A DNA stretch of 64,000 nt, taken from the NCBI RefSeq assembly GCF_964023145.1, contig NZ_CAXIED010000001.1:434001-498000 (forward strand). Direction: 5' to 3'. Shown here in pieces: positions 10,831 to 19,694 of this stretch. The DNA is from Chlamydia sp. BM-2023. Its GTDB lineage: Bacteria; Chlamydiota; Chlamydiia; Chlamydiales; Chlamydiaceae. A model generated the notes under the pieces. The model made no database searches and was not told the DNA's origin. It saw only the letters and a list, made by a program, of their open reading frames with translations. The position numbers and the translations under genes were made by a program. Position 1 is the first letter of the stretch, and the number at the start of each line of letters is the position of its first letter.

Positions 10831-11817
10831 ATGTCTAGATTTTATGATGTTATCAAACCGAAAACTGCACGAGCTCCCGTATGGTTTCTCAGGCAGGTAG
10901 GCAGATACATGCCTCAGTATCGAGAGCTTAAAGGTTCTCAAACACTAAAAGAATTTTTCCATAGTACTGAGGCAATTACAGAAGCTACCCTCTTAGGCCC
11001 TAGCCTATTAAAAGTAGATGCTGCTATTCTTTTTGCGGATATTCTTTCATTATTAGATGGCTTTGCTATTTCTTATGATTTTGCTCCAGGGCCAAAAATT
11101 TCTTTTTCTCCCCAGCAAGAGTTAAATTTTACAGAAAATCCCCGAGAGACTTTTTCCTATCTTCTTGAAGCAATTCAAAAGCTTACCAAACGTTTATCCG
11201 TACCTTTAATTGCCTTTGCAGCTTCTCCTTTTACTATGGCGAGCTATCTTTTAGACGGAGGCGCCTCTAAAGACTTTCCAAAAACAATGGCCTTTATTTA
11301 TCAATACCCTGAAAAATTTGATGTTCTTCTTTCAAAATTAACAGAGGGTACGGTTATTTATCTTAGGGAACAAATCCATGCGGGTGCTGCGGCTATCCAA
11401 TTATTTGAATCCTCGAGTTTACGTTTACCTTCAGCTTTGTTTTCGCGTTATGTTACCTCTCCAAATACAAAGCTAATTGCGCAGCTAAAACAGGAGGTGT
11501 CTTCCCCGATTTGTCTCTTTTGTCGATGCTTTGAAGAAAATTTCTTAGATCTATATTCTACGGGTGCTGACACTCTCCATCCCGATTATCATGTCGATCT
11601 AGCTACTCTATATAAAAAAATATCCCATCCTGGTTCTTTACAAGGAAACCTTGATCCTGCACTATTTCTTCTTCCTCAAGATAAATTTCTAAACTATCTT
11701 GAAAGGTACATTGCCCCTTTAAAAGAGCAACCCTACTATATTTTCAATTCAGGACACGGCATTCTTCCTGAAACTCCTTTAGAAAACGTTCAAGCTGCTC
11801 TATCATGTTTAACTTAA
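10831..11817 (+). CDS. hemE: Uroporphyrinogen decarboxylase
   Basis: Decarboxylates the four acetate chains of uroporphyrinogen III to give coproporphyrinogen III. The N-terminal signature PVWFLRQVGRYMPQYRE (about residue 16) supplies the substrate-binding Arg residues; the internal FADILSLLDG and the C-terminal GHGILPETP element are also present. The 328 residues are slightly shorter than the usual 340-355. GGGAG precedes the ATG. The 3' end overlaps hemN by 13 bp, so the haem genes form an operon behind mfd. Confidence 0.96.
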   Translation: MSRFYDVIKPKTARAPVWFLRQVGRYMPQYRELKGSQTLKEFFHSTEAITEATLLGPSLLKVDAAILFADILSLLDGFAISYDFAPGPKISFSPQQELNFTENPRETFSYLLEAIQKLTKRLSVPLIAFAASPFTMASYLLDGGASKDFPKTMAFIYQYPEKFDVLLSKLTEGTVIYLREQIHAGAAAIQLFESSSLRLPSALFSRYVTSPNTKLIAQLKQEVSSPICLFCRCFEENFLDLYSTGADTLHPDYHVDLATLYKKISHPGSLQGNLDPALFLLPQDKFLNYLERYIAPLKEQPYYIFNSGHGILPETPLENVQAALSCLT

Positions 11818-13181
11818 ACTTTAACTTCTTAGAAGGTCTTCATCAACCTGCCCCAAGATACACAAGCTATCCAACAGCTTTAGAGTGGGAGGAATCTGAT
11901 GCTCAACCTGCATATTTAGCTTTTCAGAATCTGAAAGAAGACGACCGTCCTTTATCCCTGTATTTTCACATTCCGTTTTGTCAGTCTATGTGTCTATATT
12001 GTGGATGTTCCGTTGTTATCAACCGCCGCGAAGATATCGTAGAAAAATACATCGCTACTTTAATTCAAGAAATGGAACTTGTTCACTCTTTACTAGGGGG
12101 AAAAAGAAAAGCTTCTCGAATTCATTTTGGAGGAGGAACTCCTAGCCGATTATCTAGAAGCCTCTTTAAAAAACTCTTTTTTCATATACATCGTTTATTT
12201 GACCTCTCAGAAGTTGAAGAAATTGCTATTGAATTTGACCCGCGTTCTTTAAGGAACGATAGTGGAAAAGCAGAGTTTATCCAGTCATTAGGATTCAATA
12301 GGGTTAGTTTAGGAGTTCAAGATACTCAAGCAGCTGTTCAAGAAGCTGTACGACGACGCCAAAGTTATGAAGAATCTTTACATGCTTACGAAAAATTCCG
12401 AGAGTTAGGATTTGAAAGTATAAATATTGATCTGATTTATGGTCTTCCGAAACAAACTAAGGTTACATTCTCACAAACTATAGAAGATATTATACGAATG
12501 CATCCCGATCGTATTGCATTGTTTTCGTTTGCATCTGTGCCATGGATAAAGCCTCATCAAAAAGCTATGAAAGATAGCGATATGCCCTCAATGGAAGAAA
12601 AATTTTCGATATACTCGCATGCAAGGCACACATTAACAAAATCAGGATATCAAGCAATTGGATTAGATCATTTTTCCCTTCCTGAGGATCCTTTAAGCAT
12701 AGCTTTTAATAATAAAACTCTGATTAGGAATTTTCAGGGATACTCGCTTCCCCCGGAAGAAGACCTCATAGGATTGGGAATGACATCAACGAGTTTTATC
12801 CGTGGCATATACTTACAAAATGCTAAAACCCTAGAATCTTACCATGAGAAGATACTCTCAGGATCATTAGCAACTATTAAAAGTAAGATTCTTTCTGAAG
12901 ATGATAGAATAAGAAAATGGGTAATACATAAGTTAATGTGCTCATTCTCCATATCAAAAAAAGAATTTTTTGATCTTTATGGGCAAAATTTCGATGAGTA
13001 CTTTTCCGACAGCCAAGATAGAATAAATGGCATGACAGCTACAGGACTGGTTCAAAATAGCTCGTCCTTTTTAACTGTGACATCTTTAGGAGAGCTATTT
13101 GTACGTGTTATAGCCACGGCTTTCGATAGTTATTTTCTCAAGACGGTGTCTTCAAGTCCTCGATTTTCAAGGTCAATATGA
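11805..13181 (+). CDS. hemN: Oxygen-independent coproporphyrinogen III oxidase (radical SAM)
   Basis: Radical-SAM enzyme converting coproporphyrinogen III to protoporphyrinogen IX without oxygen. The 458-residue length and the N-terminal PRYTSYPTA signature mark it as HemN proper rather than the shorter HemW paralogue. The cluster motif C-x3-C-x2-C-x-C (CQSMCLYCGC, about residues 59-68) is intact, followed by the GGGTPS SAM-binding loop and the EFDPRSL and GLPKQT elements. It overlaps hemE by 13 bp and hemG by 4 bp (ATGA). The C-terminal HemN domain is present. Confidence 0.95.
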   Translation: MFNLNFNFLEGLHQPAPRYTSYPTALEWEESDAQPAYLAFQNLKEDDRPLSLYFHIPFCQSMCLYCGCSVVINRREDIVEKYIATLIQEMELVHSLLGGKRKASRIHFGGGTPSRLSRSLFKKLFFHIHRLFDLSEVEEIAIEFDPRSLRNDSGKAEFIQSLGFNRVSLGVQDTQAAVQEAVRRRQSYEESLHAYEKFRELGFESINIDLIYGLPKQTKVTFSQTIEDIIRMHPDRIALFSFASVPWIKPHQKAMKDSDMPSMEEKFSIYSHARHTLTKSGYQAIGLDHFSLPEDPLSIAFNNKTLIRNFQGYSLPPEEDLIGLGMTSTSFIRGIYLQNAKTLESYHEKILSGSLATIKSKILSEDDRIRKWVIHKLMCSFSISKKEFFDLYGQNFDEYFSDSQDRINGMTATGLVQNSSSFLTVTSLGELFVRVIATAFDSYFLKTVSSSPRFSRSI

Positions 13182-14485
13182 AAAAAGTAATAGTTATAGG
13201 GGCGGGAATTTCTGGTTTATCCACAGCTTGGTGGCTGCATAGGAAATTTCCAAACTGGGAATTTGTAATTTTAGATAAGTCAGACCGTCCTGGAGGTCTT
13301 ATCTATACAGATCATCAAAAAGATTTTGCTTTAGATTTAGGACCTAAAGGATTTCTAACCCAAGGGGAAGGAGAATATACCTTAGGGCTTATTCGTGAAT
13401 TAGGCCTGCAAAATCTCCTCATTGCTAGTGATAAAACAGCTAAATCACGATTTATCCGCTATAAAGGGAAAACCCGTAAAGTCTCTCCATGGACTTTGCT
13501 AAAAGAAGGTTTACCTTTCGCAATTGTGAAAGATTTTTTTGCCTCCCGCTATACAAAAGACAGTTCTGTTTATGATTTTTTACGTAGGCATAGTACAAAA
13601 AATCTTATCAAAAATGTATTCAACCCTGTTGTTACTGCTGTTCGCGCTGGACATAGTCATATTCTTTCAGCACATATGGCTTTCCCGACTCTCTCACAAC
13701 GCGAAGCAAAAACAGGGTCTCTATTACGTAGCTACATAAAAGATCCCTCTAAGAAAAAACAAAGAAATGCCCCTTATCTAGCAACACTAAAACCGCATTT
13801 AGGGATTCTCATTGATACCTTAGTAAAAAAATTACCAGCAACATGGAGATTTTCCTCTCCTGTTACTAAGATAGACTGCTGCGATTCAGAAGTTACTGTA
13901 ACAACAGAAAAAGAAGTTTTTTCTGGAGATCTCGTAATATATACGGGACCCCTACCATTTCTTCCGCAGCTTATCAATATTCCTGGAATGAAACATCTCG
14001 CAGATAAAACACTCCTTTGGGATCTTGCTTGTGTGACTTTAGGATGGGAGGGAAAATCTCTTCCTATCCCTAAGGGATATGGCATGCTTTTTTCTGATGA
14101 GCCTCCACTATTAGGAATTGTCTATAACTCTCAGGTATTTCCTGAACAGCTTCCTGGAAAAACCGTACTGTCTCTACTTTTAGAAAACCGTTGGTACGAA
14201 GAAGATGCTTATGCTTTTGCTCTCGCAGCCATTTCTGAATATTTAGGTATTTCTACAAAACCAGATGTCTTTTCATTATTTTCTCCTGAAGAGGGATTAC
14301 CTCAACATCGCGTAGGATTTTTAGACTTCAAAAATCAAATTCTTCCCTCTATTCCTCATAATCTAAAAATTGTCGGGCAAAATTTCTCGGGACCTGGATT
14401 AAACCGGTGTGTAGCATCAGCCTACCAAACTGTTGCTTCCCTCTGCAGAGAGGAAACGCTCGCAAAGGGAAAGTGTGGTTGCTAA
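13178..14485 (+). CDS. hemG: Protoporphyrinogen oxidase (FAD-dependent, HemY/PPO type)
   Basis: Flavoprotein oxidising protoporphyrinogen IX to protoporphyrin IX. The N-terminal dinucleotide fold GAGISGLSTAWWLHRK is followed by the Glu/Asp-containing strand and RPGG; the C-terminal FAD-contact segment (VGQNFSGPGLNRCVASA) is typical of the PPO/monoamine oxidase superfamily. Chlamydial annotations use hemG, but the fold is the HemY/PPO type, not the flavodoxin-like E. coli HemG. It starts by an ATGA overlap with hemN. Its last 69 bp overlap the convergent gene on the other strand. Confidence 0.92.
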   Translation: MKKVIVIGAGISGLSTAWWLHRKFPNWEFVILDKSDRPGGLIYTDHQKDFALDLGPKGFLTQGEGEYTLGLIRELGLQNLLIASDKTAKSRFIRYKGKTRKVSPWTLLKEGLPFAIVKDFFASRYTKDSSVYDFLRRHSTKNLIKNVFNPVVTAVRAGHSHILSAHMAFPTLSQREAKTGSLLRSYIKDPSKKKQRNAPYLATLKPHLGILIDTLVKKLPATWRFSSPVTKIDCCDSEVTVTTEKEVFSGDLVIYTGPLPFLPQLINIPGMKHLADKTLLWDLACVTLGWEGKSLPIPKGYGMLFSDEPPLLGIVYNSQVFPEQLPGKTVLSLLLENRWYEEDAYAFALAAISEYLGISTKPDVFSLFSPEEGLPQHRVGFLDFKNQILPSIPHNLKIVGQNFSGPGLNRCVASAYQTVASLCREETLAKGKCGC

Positions 14486-16945
14486 CATTTCTCCGAAGTA
14501 TTCCCTACGAGAGGAAGTTTCAAATAACCTTTTTTCAATATGCTCTAAAAGATGCTGTGTGAGCTTCTCTTTTTCATGAAGTTTTTCGTAAGCATAAGCT
14601 AAACCTACCACCCAACGCATTTCCATAGCTACGCGAGCATCTATTTCCTCAATAAGAATCAATTGAGGATGATTCGGAGTCTGCCAATCCCCCTTCACCT
14701 CTTCAAACACCTCTTTAGCTCGAGAAACATTTCCAAAAGAAAGATAAGCATCAGCAAGATCTAACTTCACAGTATAATATATGTAAGTCCAAGCTTTTGC
14801 GTTTTCTCCTGACATTGTAACTTCCGAAAGCTCATGTAAGGCTTTCATGAACCAGCTAATCTTCCTGATCATTGAGGATTCCGCGAGTCCCTGAAAATAG
14901 TACGCTAAAGATAATAATGATGATTTTGGGAAGAGCTCTTGGAAACATGATAAATGCATTAAAGCATTATCCTTTCCGGATAGGTACTCTTTAATATCAT
15001 AGGCAAGAAGATACAAGCGGTCCCCATAAGGACGAAGGGATAAATTATTACAATAAAGCTTAAGATCCTCTGTGGTATATCCCGATCGCGTTAATGCCCA
15101 CACCAACCTAATTACCGATTGCAAAGAAGAACGTTCTTGAGAAAATAGTTTAGCTAGAGAATCGCCAGACATAGAATTTTTACAATACAAAGCATCAAAA
15201 CAACAAAAAGCAATATTTTCTAAAGAGACAGATCCCTCCATAAGGAGATTCTCTGAGAGTTTTCCTGGAAGATACTCTTTAGATAATTGTCCCTGACGAA
15301 AGGTTAGCCATAAATCTAATCCTCTATGATATTCAGGATTTTTTGTGTTTTCCTTAGCTTTTGATAAATAATCTTGCTCAGCAATATCAATTTTCAGATC
15401 TATAAGTGAAAGAATTGGATTATTATCATGCGTTTTATAACGCTTTACCATGTCATAAATAAAATAATGATATAGATCCGAAAGAGAAACCTCTCTATCA
15501 CTATGTAGTGTTTCACACACCTTTACAACATTAGAAATAGCCGCATGTTCTTTCTTTACAAACAGAGCATCGATAAATTTCAAAATTTTCTGATGTGAAA
15601 AAGAAAAGTGCGATTGAGAAATAAACTCTTCGCATAGGGTTACCTTCCCTTGAAGAGCATAGGTAAGAAACAAACCTAAACCTGCTTCTTCTCGACTCCA
15701 ACTCTTATATGCTCTGAGGAAAAAATCTTCAGCATCACTATAATGCTTTTGTATGCAAGCAATGCATCCCAGATATTCATACACCCTAGCTAAGGTCACC
15801 CCTAATCTCGTAGAATGATCCAAAGTTGATAAGAACATCTCCTGGGATTTTGCATAGTCTTTTTTCTCATAGCTATAGCAACCAAGGAAAAAACTATATT
15901 CTGGAAAATATGCATGATTACTAACAAATACCGATTCCCCTGCAGAAAGTAATTGCAGCATCCCTGGGAAATTCTTATTTTGATGATAGATTTCTAATAG
16001 AGAAAAGTAACCATAATACAATAATGTAGACTGCAAGTAGTTCCCATGATCTATAAGAACTTCTAATTCACGAATTCCTTTTTGTTGATCCCAAGGAAGC
16101 TTGTACAAAGCATGAGCAAGGAGAATAACATCAACTTCATGAGCACGATTCACCTCACCACGCGATATTCTCAATACTAAATTTTCAATAGATAGAGCGT
16201 ACTCTTTTTCAGCCTGACAATAGGGTAGTAATAAAGACTCACAAGATTCTAAATTTTCCCGAGCCTTTTCAATTTGCAAACCTAGGACTATCTTTTTTAA
16301 AAAATTCTTTTCTATTGCGATAACATCAGGATGTGGGCTACATGTTCCTGCCTCTATGCTATCGGAAAGTTTTTTACATAACTCTAAAGCTTCTTCATAA
16401 TTCCCTCGCTCTTTCATCATAAGAATCTCTTGTTTATGATCCTCATAACTACTGTGTAAGGTCATGCTATAGAGCTTAAGAAGTAAATTATCTTCTAAAG
16501 TCTCCCTGGGGCTTCCAATATCACGAAATTGCGTTATTAAATCCCTCAAAGAAACACCATCAGGATTCAATTTCTGCCAGGAAAGACGCAATTCAGATCT
16601 CACCTGAGGAGGAATAGCAACTACGGATAGCAACCTTCTTAAAATCTCTTTGCTTGCTGATCTATCTTCTTGTTTTATGCTGATCTGCACGTATTGACGG
16701 GTTAAAGACGCTACCGTTTCCCAATCTCTAGGGGTCAATCCTGTTTTCTCTTCAATTATACGATCCACAAATGCCGAGAAAACTTCGTCACAAGCCCCTC
16801 CTGATTTCAATGCTGCATGTACATTAGCGCAATAATGACCAAAAGATATCTTCTGCATTGGTGCTGCACAAAGGCAAACAATTCCCGTGCTTATAATCAA
16901 GCAGCAATGGAAAAACCGTAGTAATACTCTGGAATACACTTTCAT
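14417..16945 (-). CDS. Secreted helical-repeat protein of unknown function (CT744-like)
   Basis: About 842 residues beginning with a signal peptide (MKVYSRVLLRFFHCC, hydrophobic run to about residue 28, then CAAP). The body is strongly alpha-helical with spaced Tyr/Ala/Leu patterns such as YSFFLGCYSYEKKDYAKSQ and YEYLGCIACIQKHYSDAED, which look like TPR-type repeats. I assign no enzymatic function. The start at 16943-16945 was chosen over an upstream in-frame start (17011) because it puts the signal peptide at the N-terminus and has an AGAGAG-type ribosome-binding site. The gene position matches CT744. Its 3' end overlaps hemG by 69 bp on the opposite strand. Confidence 0.8.
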   Translation of the reverse strand: MKVYSRVLLRFFHCCLIISTGIVCLCAAPMQKISFGHYCANVHAALKSGGACDEVFSAFVDRIIEEKTGLTPRDWETVASLTRQYVQISIKQEDRSASKEILRRLLSVVAIPPQVRSELRLSWQKLNPDGVSLRDLITQFRDIGSPRETLEDNLLLKLYSMTLHSSYEDHKQEILMMKERGNYEEALELCKKLSDSIEAGTCSPHPDVIAIEKNFLKKIVLGLQIEKARENLESCESLLLPYCQAEKEYALSIENLVLRISRGEVNRAHEVDVILLAHALYKLPWDQQKGIRELEVLIDHGNYLQSTLLYYGYFSLLEIYHQNKNFPGMLQLLSAGESVFVSNHAYFPEYSFFLGCYSYEKKDYAKSQEMFLSTLDHSTRLGVTLARVYEYLGCIACIQKHYSDAEDFFLRAYKSWSREEAGLGLFLTYALQGKVTLCEEFISQSHFSFSHQKILKFIDALFVKKEHAAISNVVKVCETLHSDREVSLSDLYHYFIYDMVKRYKTHDNNPILSLIDLKIDIAEQDYLSKAKENTKNPEYHRGLDLWLTFRQGQLSKEYLPGKLSENLLMEGSVSLENIAFCCFDALYCKNSMSGDSLAKLFSQERSSLQSVIRLVWALTRSGYTTEDLKLYCNNLSLRPYGDRLYLLAYDIKEYLSGKDNALMHLSCFQELFPKSSLLSLAYYFQGLAESSMIRKISWFMKALHELSEVTMSGENAKAWTYIYYTVKLDLADAYLSFGNVSRAKEVFEEVKGDWQTPNHPQLILIEEIDARVAMEMRWVVGLAYAYEKLHEKEKLTQHLLEHIEKRLFETSSRREYFGEMLATTLSLCERFLSAEGSNSLVG

Positions 16946-17011
16946 GATAGATATCTCTCTACCATAGCACTGGCAGGAATTATTAAAAAATCTACAACAA
17001 TAAAAAAACAA

Positions 17012-17361
17012 ACTAGATATAAATCAAAAGTATAGGAGAAGACAATATTACTAAAAAAGAAAGTTCTTTTTGAGATGTTGTTATGATTTAAAAAACCACA
17101 AATCCCAGTACCGCTACCTACAAAACATAAAAAACCTCATTAACCCTAATCAAAAAGTTTACTTATTTAAAAAAAAAGACATCGTACTTTTATCGAACAA
17201 CACACTGATAAGCAAAGAAATACGCAAGAATGAAAAAATTACAAACGATTCTCTTCTTTCTTTTCTCTAAAAAAAATTGTTGCATGAATTTGAACAAACA
17301 AACTAATTAAAAATTAAAACAAGTAAAAATAGTTTAAAACTACAACTAGAGGACGCTTTTC
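17012..17361. other. AT-rich intergenic region upstream of hctA
   Basis: About 400 bp between the divergent CT744-like gene and hctA. It is very A/T rich with long A runs. I see no convincing gene; a 66-codon TTG-started reading frame at 17070-17270 has composition expected by chance. TTGAAC near 17294 could be a -35 for hctA, but I find no matching -10. Both divergent promoters must be here. Confidence 0.5.
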
Positions 17362-17742
17362 ATGGCGCTAAAAGATACGGCAAAAAAAATGAGAGACCTG
17401 TTGGAAAGTATCCAACATGACTTAGACAAAGCCGAAAGAGGAAATAAAGCAGCAGCTCAGAGAGTACGTACTGACTCCATCAAATTAGAGAAAATTGCTA
17501 AGCTGTATAGAAAAGAATCAATCAAAGCTGAAAAATCAGGCTTAATGAAACGCAAGCCTGCAGCGAAAGCTAAAAAAGCTGTTGCTAAAAAGGCTGTAAA
17601 AGCTACAGCAAAGCCTAAGGTTAAAGCTAAAGCAAAAGTTAAAGCCAAACCAAAAGCTCCCGCAAAAAAAGCCCCAGCTAAAAAAGCTCCTGCTAAAGCA
17701 AAAGCTAAAAAAAGTTCTAGATCTCGCTCCCTAAGAAAATAG
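17362..17742 (+). CDS. hctA: Histone H1-like nucleoid protein Hc1
   Basis: DNA-condensing protein that compacts the chromosome as reticulate bodies turn into elementary bodies. The 126 residues show the conserved N-terminal helical domain (MALKDTAKKMRDLLES) and a C-terminal half of Lys/Ala/Pro repeats (AKKAPAKKAPAKAK), like the tail of eukaryotic H1. GAGGA precedes the ATG. In C. trachomatis hctA is a late gene whose mRNA is repressed by the small RNA IhtA; whether that applies here cannot be seen from this window. It is monocistronic: a strong terminator follows directly. Confidence 0.97.
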   Translation: MALKDTAKKMRDLLESIQHDLDKAERGNKAAAQRVRTDSIKLEKIAKLYRKESIKAEKSGLMKRKPAAKAKKAVAKKAVKATAKPKVKAKAKVKAKPKAPAKKAPAKKAPAKAKAKKSSRSRSLRK

Positions 17743-17764
17743 TTTTTTCCTTATCTTGGTTTTA

Positions 17765-17803
17765 GAGGGTAATTATAAATTTTATAATTACCCTCTTTTT
17801 TTT
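17765..17803 (+). terminator. Intrinsic terminator of hctA
   Basis: A perfect inverted repeat of 15 bp (GAGGGTAATTATAAA and its complement, 17765-17779 and 17781-17795) is followed by eight or more T residues, 23 bp after the hctA stop. The stem base is GC-rich. No T tract on the other strand, so it acts on plus-strand transcripts. Confidence 0.9.
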
Positions 17804-17945
17804 CTTCTTTTTAAAAGATTATCCTTAGAAACGTTACATATGATAAAATTCTGTAGTGATTTTTAGCTGCAGAAGTTTTTCGTATTTCTTATTGGCATTC
17901 ACAACTTACTTTTCTATAAAGAGCAACCTGAATAAAGGTTTTGCC

Positions 17946-19139
17946 ATGGCTACAATAACAAATTGTAAACATCTAGGCATCTGCGGAGGGTGTTCCTCAC
18001 CACAATCTGCTTATGCGGATTCTTTAAAAGTTAAGGAACAACTCCTTCACGATTTGTTTTCTCCTATTTTCCCTGCTTCTGACATTCTTCCTGTGATTCC
18101 CTGCGATCCTCTCTTGCGCGGAAGAAATAAAATGGAATTTTCTTTCTATCAAACATATGAAGGAGAAAAAAGCTTAGGGTTTATCTCCCCTTCAAAGCCA
18201 AAAAAAGGCATTCCCATCACAGAATGTTTAATGATTCACGAGCATGCTATGGATCTCTTAACCATTACTCGAGAGTGGTGGGAGAATCATCCTGAGCTTA
18301 TGGCTTACTATCCTCCGTTTAACAAAGGTTCTCTTTGCACTCTTACAGTGCGTATTGGCGGCCCTGAGCATCACCTCATGGTCATTCTCACAACATCTGC
18401 ACGACCAGAATATGCCGTAAACAAATCTCTTATTGAAGAATGGAAACAAGCGCTTATCAAGTCTTCCTTACCTATAGCTTCTATCTTATGGGAAGAAAAA
18501 GTTAGTGAGAGGAACACTCCAACATATTTTCGTTCTCACTTGCTCTATGGTGATCCATTTATTAAACAGACATTAACCCTGCCTAAAGATGGGAACTCAG
18601 CGACTTTCTACGTACGTCCTAGAAGCTTCTTTCAGCCCCAAAGCCTTCAAGGAGCAAAGATTATAGAAATTGCAAAAGAATTTATTGACCCACAGGGCAA
18701 TGAAACCCTATTGGATTTATATTGTGGAGCAGGAACTATAGGAATTATGCTCTCTTCCTATGTAAAGAGAGTTATAGGCGTAGAAATTGTTCCCGACGCT
18801 ATAGAGTCCGCAAAAGAAAATATCTTAATAAATAAAAAGGAAGACTTTATAGAAGTGCATTTGGAAGATGTAAAAACATTTTGTAAAAGACATCAAGACA
18901 GTGCCCCTCCGGATATTGTTATTATTGATCCCCCGCGCTGTGGAATACAGAATAAAGTTCTCAAGTACCTTTTAAGAATTGCACCAAAAAAAATTATTTA
19001 TATTTCCTGTAACCCTAAAGTACAGTTTGAAGAGTGTTGTAGTTTAATTTCTGAAGGTTATCGTATCAAAAAAGTACAGCCTTTGGATCAATTCCCTCAC
19101 TCTCCACATTTAGAAAATATTATTTTGTTAGAAAGATAG
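17946..19139 (+). CDS. TrmA/RlmD-family RNA m5U methyltransferase
   Basis: SAM-dependent uracil-5 methyltransferase acting on rRNA or tRNA. The N-terminus holds the Fe-S-type cysteines C-x5-C-x2-C (CKHLGICGGC), the C-terminal half the SAM fold LLDLYCGAGTIGI, the DPPR motif (IIDPPRCG), the catalytic Cys in YISCNP and the general base region FPHSPHLE. The start at 17946 (MATITNC) fits the family; a longer reading frame from 17856 adds 30 hydrophobic residues without homology. Chlamydial annotations call it rumA or ygcA; which uridine is modified is inferred, not shown. The fourth cluster cysteine of RlmD is less clear here. Confidence 0.88.
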   Translation: MATITNCKHLGICGGCSSPQSAYADSLKVKEQLLHDLFSPIFPASDILPVIPCDPLLRGRNKMEFSFYQTYEGEKSLGFISPSKPKKGIPITECLMIHEHAMDLLTITREWWENHPELMAYYPPFNKGSLCTLTVRIGGPEHHLMVILTTSARPEYAVNKSLIEEWKQALIKSSLPIASILWEEKVSERNTPTYFRSHLLYGDPFIKQTLTLPKDGNSATFYVRPRSFFQPQSLQGAKIIEIAKEFIDPQGNETLLDLYCGAGTIGIMLSSYVKRVIGVEIVPDAIESAKENILINKKEDFIEVHLEDVKTFCKRHQDSAPPDIVIIDPPRCGIQNKVLKYLLRIAPKKIIYISCNPKVQFEECCSLISEGYRIKKVQPLDQFPHSPHLENIILLER

Positions 19140-19221
19140 GCTAACCTCTAGGAAAAGCATTGAACGTACGCTTCCTGTTGTGTTAACCTTTCCTTGAATT
19201 AACCGAAGTAAAGGTGGTTTA

Positions 19222-19575
19222 ATGTTCTCTCGTTTATTCATGTGTTTTCTGTTTTTGATGAGTTCTGCGACACTCTTAGCAGACGAAGAAGGCTCCCAAA
19301 CAAAAAGCACTTTCACTCAGCCTGCAGTGATGCTAGGTATTGCGATCTTATTCTTTTATTTCATTTTATGGCGCCCAGAACAAAAACGTAGAAAAGCCAT
19401 GGAAAAGCGTAAAAGCGAACTTGCCAAGGGCGATAAAGTAACTGCTATGGGAATTTTAGGAACCATTGATGAAATTCGAGAACACACCGTAGTTCTGAGT
19501 GTTGCTTCTGGAAAAATTGAAATGTTAAAAGCAGCAATTTCCGAAGTTTTAAAATCAGATGGAACTAAAGCATAA
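19222..19575 (+). CDS. yajC: Preprotein translocase accessory subunit YajC
   Basis: Small inner-membrane partner of SecDF in the Sec translocon. The 117 residues have an N-terminal hydrophobic segment resembling a signal sequence, a single strong membrane helix (AVMLGIAILFFYFILWRPEQ), then the YajC core with RRKAMEKRKSELAKGDKV and TAMGILGTIDEI. AAAGGTGG lies 5 bp upstream of the ATG. The extra hydrophobic N-terminus before the membrane helix is longer than in E. coli YajC (110 residues). Confidence 0.92.
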   Translation: MFSRLFMCFLFLMSSATLLADEEGSQTKSTFTQPAVMLGIAILFFYFILWRPEQKRRKAMEKRKSELAKGDKVTAMGILGTIDEIREHTVVLSVASGKIEMLKAAISEVLKSDGTKA

Positions 19576-19623
19576 GCTTTAAGACATAGCCATTTACTTT
19601 CTGTTATATTAGAGAGATCTACA

Positions 19624-19652
19624 TTGATTTTTTATAAGCCAAGTTATAACTT
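19624..19652 (+). promoter_or_regulatory. Candidate promoter of nqrF
   Basis: TTGATT (19624-19629) and TATAAC (19645-19650) are separated by 15 bp, upstream of nqrF by about 45 bp. The -10 sits inside a perfect 12-base palindrome, AAGTTATAACTT (19641-19652). The spacing is short, so this is tentative. Confidence 0.35.
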
Positions 19653-19694
19653 GAAGCTATAAAGCTATTCAAAAAGTCGGAGATTTTCACGATC

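Noticed and set aside
17070..17270. 66-codon open frame upstream of hctA
   Set aside because: TTG start, no ribosome-binding site, composition (Lys/Asn/Ile/Leu) expected from very AT-rich DNA, no recognisable similarity.
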